Counted from the stretch's first letter, positions 45,119-53,979 are shown. The stretch is DNA of 64,000 nucleotides from Mariniflexile sp. TRM1-10 (GCF_003425985.1 NZ_CP022985.1:4138001-4202000); one strand, 5' to 3'. Numbers and translations are program-made. The notes: generated by a model from the letters alone, not told the origin.

Positions 45119-46675
45119 CTACTTCTCACCTTCATCTTCCGCTTCCCTTACTTCTGGTTGTTCTGGCAGTTTAAATAAATCCTTATAAGCTTCACCTAAA
45201 TAATCAATGACATGACTTGCTATCAAACTTTGATAACCATAATCTTCAACAGCAATGTCTGCCGATTTTCCATGCAAATAAACCCCAAAAATACTTGCGT
45301 TTAATGGATGGTACCCTTGTGATATTAAACCCGTAATGATTCCTGTTAGCACATCACCACTTCCTGCGGTTGCAAGACCGGGGTTTCCTGTCGAATTCAC
45401 ATATAACTTTTCTTGAAACACGGTAATGGTATTGGCGCCTTTAATTACAACTATTAGATTGTGTTTTTTCGAAAAGACTTTTACCTTATCTAATTTATCA
45501 AAATCGTCTGTCCACTTACCTATTAAACGCTCTAATTCTTTGGGATGTGGTGTTAGAACCGTTTGTTTTGGTACTAATTTTAATAATGCTTTCTTTTGCG
45601 CTAATAGGTTAATACCGTCGGCATCGATAACAAGTGGCGCTGTATTCTTTTTTAAAAAATCTTCAAAAGCTTGTATCGTTTTAGCATCGGTTCCCACGCC
45701 TACTCCAAATCCAATGACTGTAGGTATGATGTCGAAATCAATCTTGGTTATTTTTTCCTCATCTATATCCGTGATAACCATCGCCTCTGGAAAAGCGGAT
45801 TGCAAGGGTACACAACCACATTTCGGCACATAAGCAGACACCAAACCTGCTCCAGAAGACAAAGCTGCCCTACTGGCTAAAATAACGGCACCAATTTTAC
45901 CATAACTCCCCCCAATAATTAAGCTGTGTCCAAATTGGCCCTTATGCGAAAATTTGTCTCTTGGCATATAGAGAGGCAAGACTTCATGCTTTCCTATTAA
46001 TTCGGCTTCAGCAACAGTTTCATATAAAAAATCGACGTCCAAATCAATATCCAAAACTTCCCACTGCGTAGTATATTTTGCCGTTTCGGGTAAAAAGAAC
46101 ACTAATTTGGGCGTTACAAAACTTAAGGTATAACTTGCCCAAACAACAGCATTTTCATCTTTGGGTACATTATCGGTACTTAATCCTGAAGGAATATCAA
46201 TAGATAATGTAAATGCCTTGGCTTTCTTAAAATGAACAAATAAATCCTTAATCCAATTATCGACAGGCTTGTTTAGACCTATACCAAAAATAGCGTCAAC
46301 AATAATATCTTCTGCATTTATTTCGGGAAAATCTTCCTTATTATTTAAAAGAGTTGGCCAATCTGTTGTGATACTTTTAATTCTATCATAATTAATTAAA
46401 AAATCTTTCGACCGTTTATCACTATAATTAACAATATATATTTTAACATTATAGCCCTCTAAAATTAGATGTCTTGCCAAAACCAACCCATCACCACCGT
46501 TATTACCAATACCACAAAATATGTGAATTGGCACTTGAGCGCCTTGTAAACGCACATGCATACAGTTAAAAACTTTTGAACCAGCGCGTTCCATTAAATA
46601 TGTAGATGAAATATTTTGACGTTCTATGGTTAATGTATCTCCTTGATAAATTTGTTCTTTAGATAATATCTTCAT
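45119..46675 (-). CDS. nnr: bifunctional NAD(P)H-hydrate epimerase/dehydratase
   Basis: A 518-residue fusion that repairs damaged NAD(P)H. The N-terminal YjeF_N epimerase domain (~1-215) contains FCGIGNNGGDGLVLARHL; the C-terminal ADP/ATP-dependent dehydratase domain (~230-500, ribokinase-like) contains GSYGKIGAVILASRAALSSG, VIDADGINLLAQ and NPGLATAGSGDVLTGIITGL, the catalytic region. The tail is acidic (EVREAEDEGEK). The start MKILSKEQIYQGD is conserved. It is cytoplasmic and monocistronic; a short unexplained open stretch lies 20-100 bp upstream. Confidence 0.92.
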   Translation of the reverse strand: MKILSKEQIYQGDTLTIERQNISSTYLMERAGSKVFNCMHVRLQGAQVPIHIFCGIGNNGGDGLVLARHLILEGYNVKIYIVNYSDKRSKDFLINYDRIKSITTDWPTLLNNKEDFPEINAEDIIVDAIFGIGLNKPVDNWIKDLFVHFKKAKAFTLSIDIPSGLSTDNVPKDENAVVWASYTLSFVTPKLVFFLPETAKYTTQWEVLDIDLDVDFLYETVAEAELIGKHEVLPLYMPRDKFSHKGQFGHSLIIGGSYGKIGAVILASRAALSSGAGLVSAYVPKCGCVPLQSAFPEAMVITDIDEEKITKIDFDIIPTVIGFGVGVGTDAKTIQAFEDFLKKNTAPLVIDADGINLLAQKKALLKLVPKQTVLTPHPKELERLIGKWTDDFDKLDKVKVFSKKHNLIVVIKGANTITVFQEKLYVNSTGNPGLATAGSGDVLTGIITGLISQGYHPLNASIFGVYLHGKSADIAVEDYGYQSLIASHVIDYLGEAYKDLFKLPEQPEVREAEDEGEK

Positions 46676-46694
46676 CTGCTTTTATTTATTGTTT

Positions 46695-46778
46695 TTATTT
46701 GGTCAGAGGAATAACCTGAATAATCATCCCCCTGTGAATGCCATTCCCATGGGCCTCATGTAATAAATGTGTTTCTAA
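46695..46778 (-). other. short open reading stretch resembling a gene 3' end upstream of nnr
   Basis: Twenty-seven codons without a start (LETHLLHEAHGN..., ending IIQVIPLTK) run to a TAA 19 bp upstream of the nnr start. Composition is protein-like, but there is no ATG, a stop lies immediately upstream, and element A copy 3 begins 70 bp away. It may be the tail of a lost gene or simply chance. Confidence 0.35.
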
Positions 46779-46847
46779 TCAACATTAATATTACGCATTT
46801 TTATATTTTAAATCAAGCCGTTGCTTTATATAATAGCTTTTATATAA

Positions 46848-47028
46848 TGAACATATCTCTACTTTTTCTATTTCCTAAAACCTGCCTGCCGGCAGGCAGG
46901 AATGGCTAAACCTTAACCATATTTCGTTACTTTTTTATGCGTAGCGATGCTATGTCTTGCAAAAAGCGCCTCATCTGTACAAGTTTTATCTCATTTTCGG
47001 TTAAAAACCAAAAGTCAAGATGAGTTCA
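46848..47028. repeat. element A, copy 3
   Basis: The right end AAAGTCAAGATGAGTTCA is intact; the left end TGAACATATCTCTACTTTTT has diverged from its partner. The interior contains the CCTGCCTGCCGGCAGGCAGG perfect palindrome (46881-46900), CATATTTCGTTACTT, GCGATGCTATG, CTGTACAAGTTTTATCTCAT and TTTTCGGTTAAAA. It lies between nnr and a small T9SS gene. Confidence 0.78.
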
Positions 47029-47095
47029 ATAAAAAAATCCTCAACTAAAAATTGGTCAAGGATTTATTGGTGATTTTTTTAACTGTAAGTAGTAT

Positions 47096-47755
47096 TTACT
47101 CTTTTACAAACCTAATTATTTCAAAGTCATCTAATTTTAAAAGATATAATCCATTATCTAAAAACCTAACATCTATTTTGTTATTGTAAGAGACACTACC
47201 TCTTGCTAATTCTTTTCCCGTCATATTATAAATAATATAGTTTTTGGTTTCCATTAAACCCGAAAGACTAATATAATTGGTTGATGGATTGGGATAGGTT
47301 TTAAGTCTCACTTTTGAATTAACATCAATATTGGATTGTGTACTGGTATCTATAATACTTAAACTTCCATAATAGGTACCTTTTTCGGTTGTCGCATAAG
47401 GTCTAATATAATAAATTGTGTTTGTTGATACCTCTGATAATTTATTACTAAAAGTTCCTTCGCTACTTTTCGCAATGACCTTGGTGTCTGAAACCGTTGG
47501 AAGCTTTTCAGAAGTACTGTAAACAAAGCCTCTTTCTATAACAATAGTATCTTTATCATCTATAACTTCCCCCGTCATATCTATCTCTTTGGCAGTGTTA
47601 TTTAAACCGGCACTACCAATAACATCTGGTATGTCGGTTTTTACAATAGTAGATTTTTCCTGAGCAAGTTTTGAAGTTCCTTGGGCTTGCGTAAATAACG
47701 CGAATAATAAACATGGAGCTATTAGAATTCCTTTTGAGAGTGTTTGGAGTTTCAT
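47096..47755 (-). CDS. small secreted protein with T9SS type A sorting domain
   Basis: A 219-residue secreted protein: signal peptide ~1-25 (ending LFTQAQ), a small beta-rich middle (GEVIDDKDTIVIERGFVYST, GTFSNKLSEVSTNTIYYIRP, the fibronectin-like FVYSTS motif) and a C-terminal T9SS type A domain in the last ~75 residues (LKTYPNPSTNYISLSGL ... LDNGLYLLKLDDFEIIRFVK). It should be secreted through the type IX system and attached to the surface or released. The cargo domain is too short to assign a role. Confidence 0.85.
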   Translation of the reverse strand: MKLQTLSKGILIAPCLLFALFTQAQGTSKLAQEKSTIVKTDIPDVIGSAGLNNTAKEIDMTGEVIDDKDTIVIERGFVYSTSEKLPTVSDTKVIAKSSEGTFSNKLSEVSTNTIYYIRPYATTEKGTYYGSLSIIDTSTQSNIDVNSKVRLKTYPNPSTNYISLSGLMETKNYIIYNMTGKELARGSVSYNNKIDVRFLDNGLYLLKLDDFEIIRFVKE

Positions 47756-48089
47756 TTTGTAGGTTTTTTATGGATTAACGTTACAAATATACGAAAATTT
47801 TTATAAAAACAACATTTTATCGAATATTTTAGTATTTAAACGATATTAATTAAAATATATTGTTAAAAATCATCTATAATTTTAGCATAATGTTGGTTAA
47901 TTAAATAAGAATAGGTTTTATGACTTTTTAAGGGCAGTTAACAATTATTATAGATTTTTCAATTCTATTTTTAAATAGTTGTTTTTCTTAAATGAAAGCT
48001 GTTTGAATATAAGAATACTGCAAAAAAGAATTTTTAATTTTTTTATAAGGTTAAATGTGATATTTTTGGGTTCTATTATTATAGATATA
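47756..48089. other. 334-bp divergent promoter region before the thr leader
   Basis: AT-rich and without a gene; the frame from 47979 is only the extended leader frame starting at a TTG. It contains a TATTTTTG -7 box at 48061-48068. Confidence 0.5.
48061..48068 (+). promoter_or_regulatory. -7 promoter box TATTTTTG of the thr operon
   Basis: Matches TAnnTTTG. A start site would lie about 10 bp before the leader ATG at 48090. No convincing TTG is found 17-23 bp upstream, so the -33 half is weak. Confidence 0.5.
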
Positions 48090-48197
48090 ATGAATCATTC
48101 AAACCAAAATACGAGCATGATGCTTCCTTTTTCAACAAGAAGGAACGCTTTTACTTTTGGAACAACTACCATTATTACAACCCCTTGGGGTTGCTAA
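48090..48197 (+). CDS. thrL: threonine/isoleucine-rich leader peptide of the thr operon
   Basis: A 35-codon ORF whose product contains seven consecutive regulatory residues, TTTIITT (residues 25-31), then PWGC and a stop. A Met-Met pair and three further threonines occur earlier. Threonine and isoleucine are the end products controlled by this operon, the hallmark of a leader-peptide attenuator. An AACCC...GGGTT hairpin (48179-48192) overlaps the stop region. It is not homologous to the gammaproteobacterial thrL in sequence; the name is functional. The 222 bp to thrA contain the rest of the leader, in which I cannot identify a classical terminator. Confidence 0.72.
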   Translation: MNHSNQNTSMMLPFSTRRNAFTFGTTTIITTPWGC

Positions 48198-48419
48198 TTA
48201 TATATTCTTCAGGCTATCCTTGTGATTTTTACAATTACAACATCTTTAATATTTTTTTTAAATCATCAATTCATTAAAACATGAAATTTCCAAAACTTGT
48301 TCTTGCTAGCATAAAGAATGTATATGTAAAAATTGCATGTGACCATTGAAAAACAACTACGAAGCATATCAGTGAACACAGTTAACAAATATCAACTTAG
48401 TGAACTAAATAATATAAAC

Positions 48420-50864
48420 ATGAAAGTTTTAAAATTCGGAGGAACTTCTGTAGGTTCGTCAAAAAACATAAATAACGTTATTAACATTTTAGATAATTAT
48501 ACAAAAAAAGATAAAGTAATATGTGTAGTGTCTGCTGTAGGCGGTATTACAGACAAATTACTTTTAGCAGGTAAGCAAGCGCAAAACAAAGACAAAATAT
48601 ATATTGATACATTTAATTTAATACAAGACATTCATTTTAATATTGTTAATGAGCTTAATCTTGAAAAAAGCACTCCTATAATAGCTTTTATTGATGAAAA
48701 ACTAAATGCCCTTAAAAGTCTGCTGGACGGTATCTTTTTAATAAATGAATTATCTCCAAAAACATCCGATAAGTTGGTGAGTTATGGAGAAATGCTTTCG
48801 TCATTCATTATTGCTGAAACCATGAAGAATCGCGGTTTATCAGCCGAAAGTAAAAATTCGCAAGAACTAATCATTACAAATTCCAACTTCACTAAAGCTG
48901 AAGTCGATTATACTATAACCAACAAAAATATTCAAGCCTATTTCAATACGGCATCACAACAAATCACGATACTGCCTGGGTTTATATCAAAATCTAAAAT
49001 AGGCGAACAAACTACTTTGGGGCGTGGTGGCTCTGATTTTACTGCAGCTATTGTTGCCGCAGCGCTAAAGGTAGAACAGTTAGAGATTTGGACAGATGTT
49101 AGTGGTATGTTTACTTCCAACCCAAAACTGGTAAAACAAGCCTACCCTATCGAAAAAATATCGTACCAAGAGGCTATGGAATTGTCTCATTTTGGGGCAA
49201 AAGTGTTGTTTCCGCCAACAGTACAGCCGGTTTTGGATTTGAATATCCCTATTCACATTAAAAACACTTTAGAGCCAGAAGCTGCCGGTACTGTTATTTC
49301 CAACGAAGAAACTATTTCTACATCACCTGTAAAAGGTATTAGCAATATTGGAAATATCGCTTTACTAACACTTCAAGGAAGTGGTATGATTGGCATTCCT
49401 GGGTTTTCTAAACGTTTGTTTGAAACACTTTCCCAAGAAAAGATTAATGTCATTTTAATCACACAAGCATCATCTGAGCACTCTATTTGCTTAGGAATTG
49501 ATGAAAATGATGCGGAATTAGCCAAAACTGCTATTGATGCAACGTTCGAAAACGAAATCGCTTTACATAAAATCGATCCAATTATTGTTGAAAAAGACTT
49601 ATCAATTATTGCTTTAGTAGGCGATAACATGAAAAACCACCAAGGTATTAGCGGAAAAATGTTTAGTACATTGGGTAAAAACAACATCAATATTAGAGCC
49701 ATTGCACAAGGTGCTTCAGAGAAAAATATTTCTGCAGTTATTTTGCAAAATGATGTTAAAAAAGCACTTAACACGTTACACGAGCAGTTTTTTGAAAGCA
49801 AAACCAAACAGCTCAATGTGTTTATTACGGGTGTTGGAAATGTTGGCGAAAAATTGGTAGAACAAATAAAACAGCAACGAAAATACCTAAAAGAAAACCT
49901 GAAAATCAACTTACGTATTGCTGGATTATCCAATTCCAGAAAAATGATTTTTAGTGAAGATGGCATCGATTTAACCCATTGGAAAGAGCAATTAGAAACC
50001 GGCGAAACCGCTACTTTAGAGGGCTTTTTTGAAAATACAAAATCATTGAATCTCCGTAACAGTATTTTTGTAGATGTTACTGCAAATAAAGATGTGGCAG
50101 GTTTATACGAAAAATATTTACGACAAAGTATTGGTGTTGTAGCGTGTAATAAAATTGCATGTTCTAGCGACTATGAAAACTACAAATTATTAAAGCGTTT
50201 ATCATTAAAATACAATGCACCCTATTTATTTGAAACCAATGTGGGCGCTGGTTTACCTATTATCGATACGTTAAACAATTTAATAGCTTCAGGAGACAAA
50301 ATTACTTCCATTCATGCCGTGTTGTCTGGGAGTTTGAATTTTGTATTCAACAATTTTAACGATACCACTAAATTTTATGATGTAGTAAAACAAGCTGCTG
50401 CCGAAGGTTACACCGAACCAGACCCAAGAATCGATTTAAGTGGTGTAGACGTTGCTAGAAAAATATTAATCCTTGCAAGAGAAAGCGGTGTTGAAATGAA
50501 TTTGGAAGACATTGATAATACCTCCTTTTTATCCGATTTGGGTGTAAAAAGCGATTCTGTTGATGATTTTTATCAAACATTAATTACAGACGAAGCACAT
50601 TATCAAGCCTTATATGCTTCCGCGAAAGCGAAAAACTGTCAGTTAAAATATGTAGCGCAATTTAATAATGGCAAGGCAAGTGTTGGTTTACAGGAAATAC
50701 CAAGCGATCACCCTTTTTACAACCTACAAGGAAAAGATAATATCGTGATGTTTTACACACAACGCTACCCAGAACAGCCTATGATTATTAAAGGTGCTGG
50801 TGCTGGTGCCGAAGTAACCGCTTCTGGCTTATTCGCCGATATTATTAGAATTGGAAATGATTAA
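48420..50864 (+). CDS. thrA: bifunctional aspartate kinase / homoserine dehydrogenase I
   Basis: The ATG at 48420 gives 814 residues; the longer frame from a TTG at 48333 is rejected. Residues 5-12 are the KFGGTSVG aspartokinase signature; two ACT-like regulatory segments follow (~310-455), and the homoserine-dehydrogenase half starts at ~460 with the NAD(P) loop GVGNVG (471-476) and later TNVGAGLPIIDTLNNLIASG and GYTEPDPRIDLSGVDVARK. It carries out the first and third steps from aspartate to threonine and methionine. It is the first structural gene of the operon, preceded by a Thr/Ile-rich leader. Allosteric threonine inhibition is known for the family. Confidence 0.95.
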   Translation: MKVLKFGGTSVGSSKNINNVINILDNYTKKDKVICVVSAVGGITDKLLLAGKQAQNKDKIYIDTFNLIQDIHFNIVNELNLEKSTPIIAFIDEKLNALKSLLDGIFLINELSPKTSDKLVSYGEMLSSFIIAETMKNRGLSAESKNSQELIITNSNFTKAEVDYTITNKNIQAYFNTASQQITILPGFISKSKIGEQTTLGRGGSDFTAAIVAAALKVEQLEIWTDVSGMFTSNPKLVKQAYPIEKISYQEAMELSHFGAKVLFPPTVQPVLDLNIPIHIKNTLEPEAAGTVISNEETISTSPVKGISNIGNIALLTLQGSGMIGIPGFSKRLFETLSQEKINVILITQASSEHSICLGIDENDAELAKTAIDATFENEIALHKIDPIIVEKDLSIIALVGDNMKNHQGISGKMFSTLGKNNINIRAIAQGASEKNISAVILQNDVKKALNTLHEQFFESKTKQLNVFITGVGNVGEKLVEQIKQQRKYLKENLKINLRIAGLSNSRKMIFSEDGIDLTHWKEQLETGETATLEGFFENTKSLNLRNSIFVDVTANKDVAGLYEKYLRQSIGVVACNKIACSSDYENYKLLKRLSLKYNAPYLFETNVGAGLPIIDTLNNLIASGDKITSIHAVLSGSLNFVFNNFNDTTKFYDVVKQAAAEGYTEPDPRIDLSGVDVARKILILARESGVEMNLEDIDNTSFLSDLGVKSDSVDDFYQTLITDEAHYQALYASAKAKNCQLKYVAQFNNGKASVGLQEIPSDHPFYNLQGKDNIVMFYTQRYPEQPMIIKGAGAGAEVTASGLFADIIRIGND

Positions 50865-50914
50865 AAAATTGACTATTGACTAATGGCTATTGCCTAATGA
50901 CTATTGACAAAAAA

Positions 50915-51835
50915 ATGAACGAAATAAAAATATTTTCACCTGCAACCGTAGCCAATGTAGCTTGTGGTTTTGATGTATTAGGGTTTTGCTTAGACAGTGT
51001 TGGTGACGAAATGGTGATTAGAAAAATCGCTAAAAAAGGAATTTATATTACAAAAATTGAAGGCTTCGATTTACCTTATGAAGCAGAGCTGAATGTAGCT
51101 GGAGTTTCGGCATTGGCGATGTATGAAGCTGCTAAACCCGAATGCGGATTTGAAATCGAAATCTATAAAAACATAAAACCCGGTAGTGGTATTGGAAGCA
51201 GTGCCGCCAGTGCTGTGGGTAGTGTTTATGGTATGAACGAACTTTTGGGAAGACCCTATAACAAAACCCAATTAACCGAATTTGCTATTAAAGGCGAAGC
51301 GTTGGCTAGTAAATGTGAACATGCCGATAACCTTGCCCCTGCCCTATTCGGTGGTTTCACCTTAGTAAAAAGTATCAATCCGTTGGAAATATTAGAAATT
51401 CCTTGTCCAGACGATTTATACGCCACCATTATTCATCCACAAATTGAAGTAAAAACATCCGAAGCTAGAGCCATCCTTCCTAAAGAAGTTTCGTTAAGCC
51501 ATGCCATAGCGCAGTGGGCTAATTTTGGAAGTTTAATTCATGCGTTGCATACGAACGATTATAATCTAATTCAAAGATCACTACACGATGTTATTGTAGA
51601 ACCATATAGAAGTCAGCTGATTCCACATTACAACGACGTTAAGGCCGAAGCCTTAAAAGCAGGCGCTTTGGGTGCAGGTATTTCAGGTTCCGGACCTTCT
51701 ATTTTCACTTTAAATAAGGGAAGTGAAACAGCTGAAAAAGTAGCAGATAGCATGAAATATGTTTATTCTAAAACAGGAATAGATTTCGATATTCATGTGT
51801 CGAAGATTAATGTGGAAGGGGTTAAGATTCTTTAA
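50915..51835 (+). CDS. thrB: homoserine kinase
   Basis: A 306-residue GHMP kinase; the earlier ATG at 50876 would prefix repeat-derived residues and is rejected. The ATP-binding GHMP loop is IKPGSGIGSSAASAVGSV (~84-101), and a C-terminal GALGAGISGSGPSIFTL (~243-259) is the second GHMP motif. It phosphorylates homoserine to O-phosphohomoserine. The 50-bp gap after thrA includes degenerate GACTATTGACTAATGGCTAT repeats of the same kind seen at 13-16 kb. A four-helix-bundle gene separates it from thrC. Confidence 0.94.
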   Translation: MNEIKIFSPATVANVACGFDVLGFCLDSVGDEMVIRKIAKKGIYITKIEGFDLPYEAELNVAGVSALAMYEAAKPECGFEIEIYKNIKPGSGIGSSAASAVGSVYGMNELLGRPYNKTQLTEFAIKGEALASKCEHADNLAPALFGGFTLVKSINPLEILEIPCPDDLYATIIHPQIEVKTSEARAILPKEVSLSHAIAQWANFGSLIHALHTNDYNLIQRSLHDVIVEPYRSQLIPHYNDVKAEALKAGALGAGISGSGPSIFTLNKGSETAEKVADSMKYVYSKTGIDFDIHVSKINVEGVKIL

Positions 51836-51885
51836 GACTGATGACCGAAGACAGAAGACAGGTGTTTAAGGCGTAAAATTATAAA

Positions 51886-52242
51886 ATGAATAAATTCAAA
51901 TTTGAAAAACTTATTATTTGGCAAAAAGCAATGGACTTTGGTGAAATTATAGATCAAGTTTCCATGAATTTTCCCGATAGAGAAAAATTTAATCTAGCTT
52001 CTCAAATTTGTAGAGCAGCAGATTCCATAGCTTTAAATATTACTGAAGGTTCTATCGGTCAATCAAATCCTGAACAAAAAAGATTCATTGGCTATTCCAT
52101 TCGTTCTTTAGCTGAAGTTGTAACCTGTTTATTTAAAGCAAAAAGAAGGAACTACATTGCCGAAAATGAATTTATTAAATTATATGAAGAAGCATATCAT
52201 CTTATAAACATGATGAGTGCTTTTCGCAAGAACATTAAATAA
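51886..52242 (+). CDS. four-helix-bundle protein (23S rRNA intervening-sequence protein family, S23)
   Basis: A 118-residue helical protein that matches the S23/IVS family: FEKLIIWQKAMDFGEIID, FPDREKFNLASQICRAADSI, ALNITEGSIGQSNPEQKRF and the SLAEVVTCLFKAKRR helix, four amphipathic helices in order. Related proteins occur within 23S rRNA intervening sequences and as accessory proteins (Avd-like) of diversity-generating retroelements; the function of free-standing copies is not known. It sits inside paired inverted repeats between thrB and thrC, and is followed by a duplicated copy of its last ~15 codons. Confidence 0.85.
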   Translation: MNKFKFEKLIIWQKAMDFGEIIDQVSMNFPDREKFNLASQICRAADSIALNITEGSIGQSNPEQKRFIGYSIRSLAEVVTCLFKAKRRNYIAENEFIKLYEEAYHLINMMSAFRKNIK

Positions 52243-52412
52243 ATTGCCCACTTTCGGCTTTCAGTCATCTGTCTTCCGTCTTCGGTCAATTTTCAAAAAA
52301 CATAAACTATTCATCTTATAAACATGATGAGCGCTTTTCGCAAGAACATAAAATAAACTACCCGCTTTCGGCTTTCGGTCATCCGTCTTCCGTCTTCGGT
52401 CAATTTTCAAAA
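52198..52412. repeat. 101-bp imperfect direct repeat duplicating the S23 gene 3' end
   Basis: 52198-52298 and 52312-52412 match at 94 of 101 positions and are separated by 13 bp. Each contains the last 15 codons of the S23 gene region plus the right inverted-repeat arm and CAATTTTCAAAA. The second copy is untranslated leader for thrC and contains only the gene's tail. Confidence 0.9.
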
Positions 52413-52416
52413 CAAA

Positions 52417-53709
52417 ATGAACTATTACTCACTAAACCATAAAGCAGCAAATTCAACTTTTAAAAACGCCGTTATTAAAGGTATTGCGCCCGATAAGGGG
52501 TTGTATTTTCCAGAAAGCATTACACCGCTTCCTAAAGCGTTTTTTGATACTATTGATGACTTATCGTATTCAGAAATTGCTTTTGAAGCCATTAAACAAT
52601 TTGTGTCTCCAGAAATTCCTGAAGCCATTTTAAAAACGATTGTTGAAGAAACTTTATCGTTTGATTTTCCTGTAGTGAAACTTAGCGATAGCATATCTAC
52701 CTTAGAGCTGTTTCATGGACCAACCATGGCTTTTAAAGATGTCGGCGCACGTTTTATGGCGCGTTGTTTAGGGTATTTTAACCAAGATAATGACAGGGAA
52801 GTCACTGTTTTGGTGGCAACTTCTGGTGATACCGGTGGCGCCGTAGCCAACGGGTTTTTAGGCGTTAAGGGTGTTAATGTGGTAATCCTATACCCTAGCG
52901 GAAAAGTAAGCGATATTCAAGAAATGCAACTCACGACACTTGGGCAAAACATTAAAGCCTTGGAAGTTAATGGTACCTTCGACGATTGTCAGGACATGGT
53001 GAAAACCGCTTTTTTAGATGAGTCTATAACCAACAATATGCAGTTAACCTCTGCAAACTCTATAAACGTAGCACGTTGGTTGCCTCAGTTATTTTATTTT
53101 ATGTTTGCTTACAAACAGTTGCATAAAGAATATAAAGACATCGTTTTCTCGGTACCAAGTGGCAATTTTGGAAATATATGCGCTGGCATGATGGCACAAC
53201 AATTAGGGCTACCTATTAACCATTTTGTAGCATCAAACAATGCTAATAATGTAGTAACACGTTATTTAATATCCCAATTATACGAGCCTAAACCATCGGT
53301 ACAAACCATTAGTAATGCTATGGATGTTGGAGCGCCAAGTAACTTTGTCCGTATTCAAGAAATCTACAAAAACAATTTTAGCAGTTTAAAAGAAAATCTA
53401 TCGTCTTATAGTTTTTCAGATGAAGAAACTAAAGCTGCCATGCTGGAAATATTTGATAATTACAACTACGTAGCCGATCCACATGGTGCCGTTGGCTATT
53501 TAGGTTGCAAGGCTTATTTAAAAGAAAATGCTAACGCACACTGTGTGTTTTTAGAAACCGCACATCCTACCAAGTTTTTAGATGTTGTTGAAGCCGTAAT
53601 TAAAGAAGAGCAACCCTTACCAGAACAAATTCAATCGGTTATGGGGAAAGAAAAAGAATCGGTAGTTATTTCAACTTATGAAGATTTGAAAGCTTTTTTG
53701 CTGAAATAA
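52417..53709 (+). CDS. thrC: threonine synthase
   Basis: A 430-residue PLP enzyme. The PLP lysine is K107 in HGPTMAFKDVGARFMA; ATSGDTGGAVANGF binds the phosphate, and NSINVARWLPQLFYF and VPSGNFGNICAGMMA are family features. It converts O-phosphohomoserine to threonine, ending the pathway begun by ThrA and ThrB. Its start codon lies 5 bp after the duplicated repeat, whose A-rich end supplies the likely ribosome-binding region. A strong terminator ends the operon. Confidence 0.95.
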   Translation: MNYYSLNHKAANSTFKNAVIKGIAPDKGLYFPESITPLPKAFFDTIDDLSYSEIAFEAIKQFVSPEIPEAILKTIVEETLSFDFPVVKLSDSISTLELFHGPTMAFKDVGARFMARCLGYFNQDNDREVTVLVATSGDTGGAVANGFLGVKGVNVVILYPSGKVSDIQEMQLTTLGQNIKALEVNGTFDDCQDMVKTAFLDESITNNMQLTSANSINVARWLPQLFYFMFAYKQLHKEYKDIVFSVPSGNFGNICAGMMAQQLGLPINHFVASNNANNVVTRYLISQLYEPKPSVQTISNAMDVGAPSNFVRIQEIYKNNFSSLKENLSSYSFSDEETKAAMLEIFDNYNYVADPHGAVGYLGCKAYLKENANAHCVFLETAHPTKFLDVVEAVIKEEQPLPEQIQSVMGKEKESVVISTYEDLKAFLLK

Positions 53710-53730
53710 TTTTTAACAAAGAAATTATAT

Positions 53731-53766
53731 AAGGTTTAGGTGTGTTGTTACATCTAAACCTTTTTT
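53731..53766 (+). terminator. intrinsic terminator of the thr operon
   Basis: A 13-bp stem AAGGTTTAGGTGT (53731-53743) pairs with ACATCTAAACCTT (53750-53762, one G-U pair), loop GTTGTT, followed by TTTTTT. Confidence 0.93.
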
Positions 53767-53945
53767 ATTTATCCGCTATCTCTAAGCTCCTGCTTAATGA
53801 TAGCGAGACCAAAACCATAGCTCAACCATTATAACACATTTAACTCCATAAAAATAGTAGCGTTTACAAAAAAACATGTTTTCCATTTCCCCTAACCTAT
53901 CCAGGTTTTAACTTTTAATAAAAACGTCTATCTATAAAATTTCAA

Positions 53946-53953
53946 TACATTTG
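53946..53953 (+). promoter_or_regulatory. -7 promoter box TACATTTG of gcvT
   Basis: Matches TAnnTTTG and lies 26 bp before the gcvT ATG. The -33 region is not clear. Confidence 0.5.
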
Positions 53954-53979
53954 CATTCGTAAAATTAAAGAGTCTATCA

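Larger units (their letters stand above)
51836..52412. repeat. inverted-repeat-bounded S23-type cassette between thrB and thrC
   Basis: The interval starts one base after the thrB stop and ends 5 bp before thrC. The left arm TGACCGAAGACAGAAGACAG (51842-51861) is the reverse complement at 19/20 positions of 52269-52288, placing the four-helix-bundle gene within paired ends. A second copy of the right arm, with the gene's 3' end, lies at 52312-52412. The layout is that of a small transposable or intervening unit with no transposase. Confidence 0.72.

Noticed and set aside
46848..47028. Element A as an insertion sequence
   Set aside because: There is no transposase ORF; it is at most non-autonomous.
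48281..48349. Second small ORF (MKFPKLVLAS...) between the thr leader and thrA
   Set aside because: No Thr/Ile run and no recognisable signal; it may be translated, but I cannot support it as a gene.
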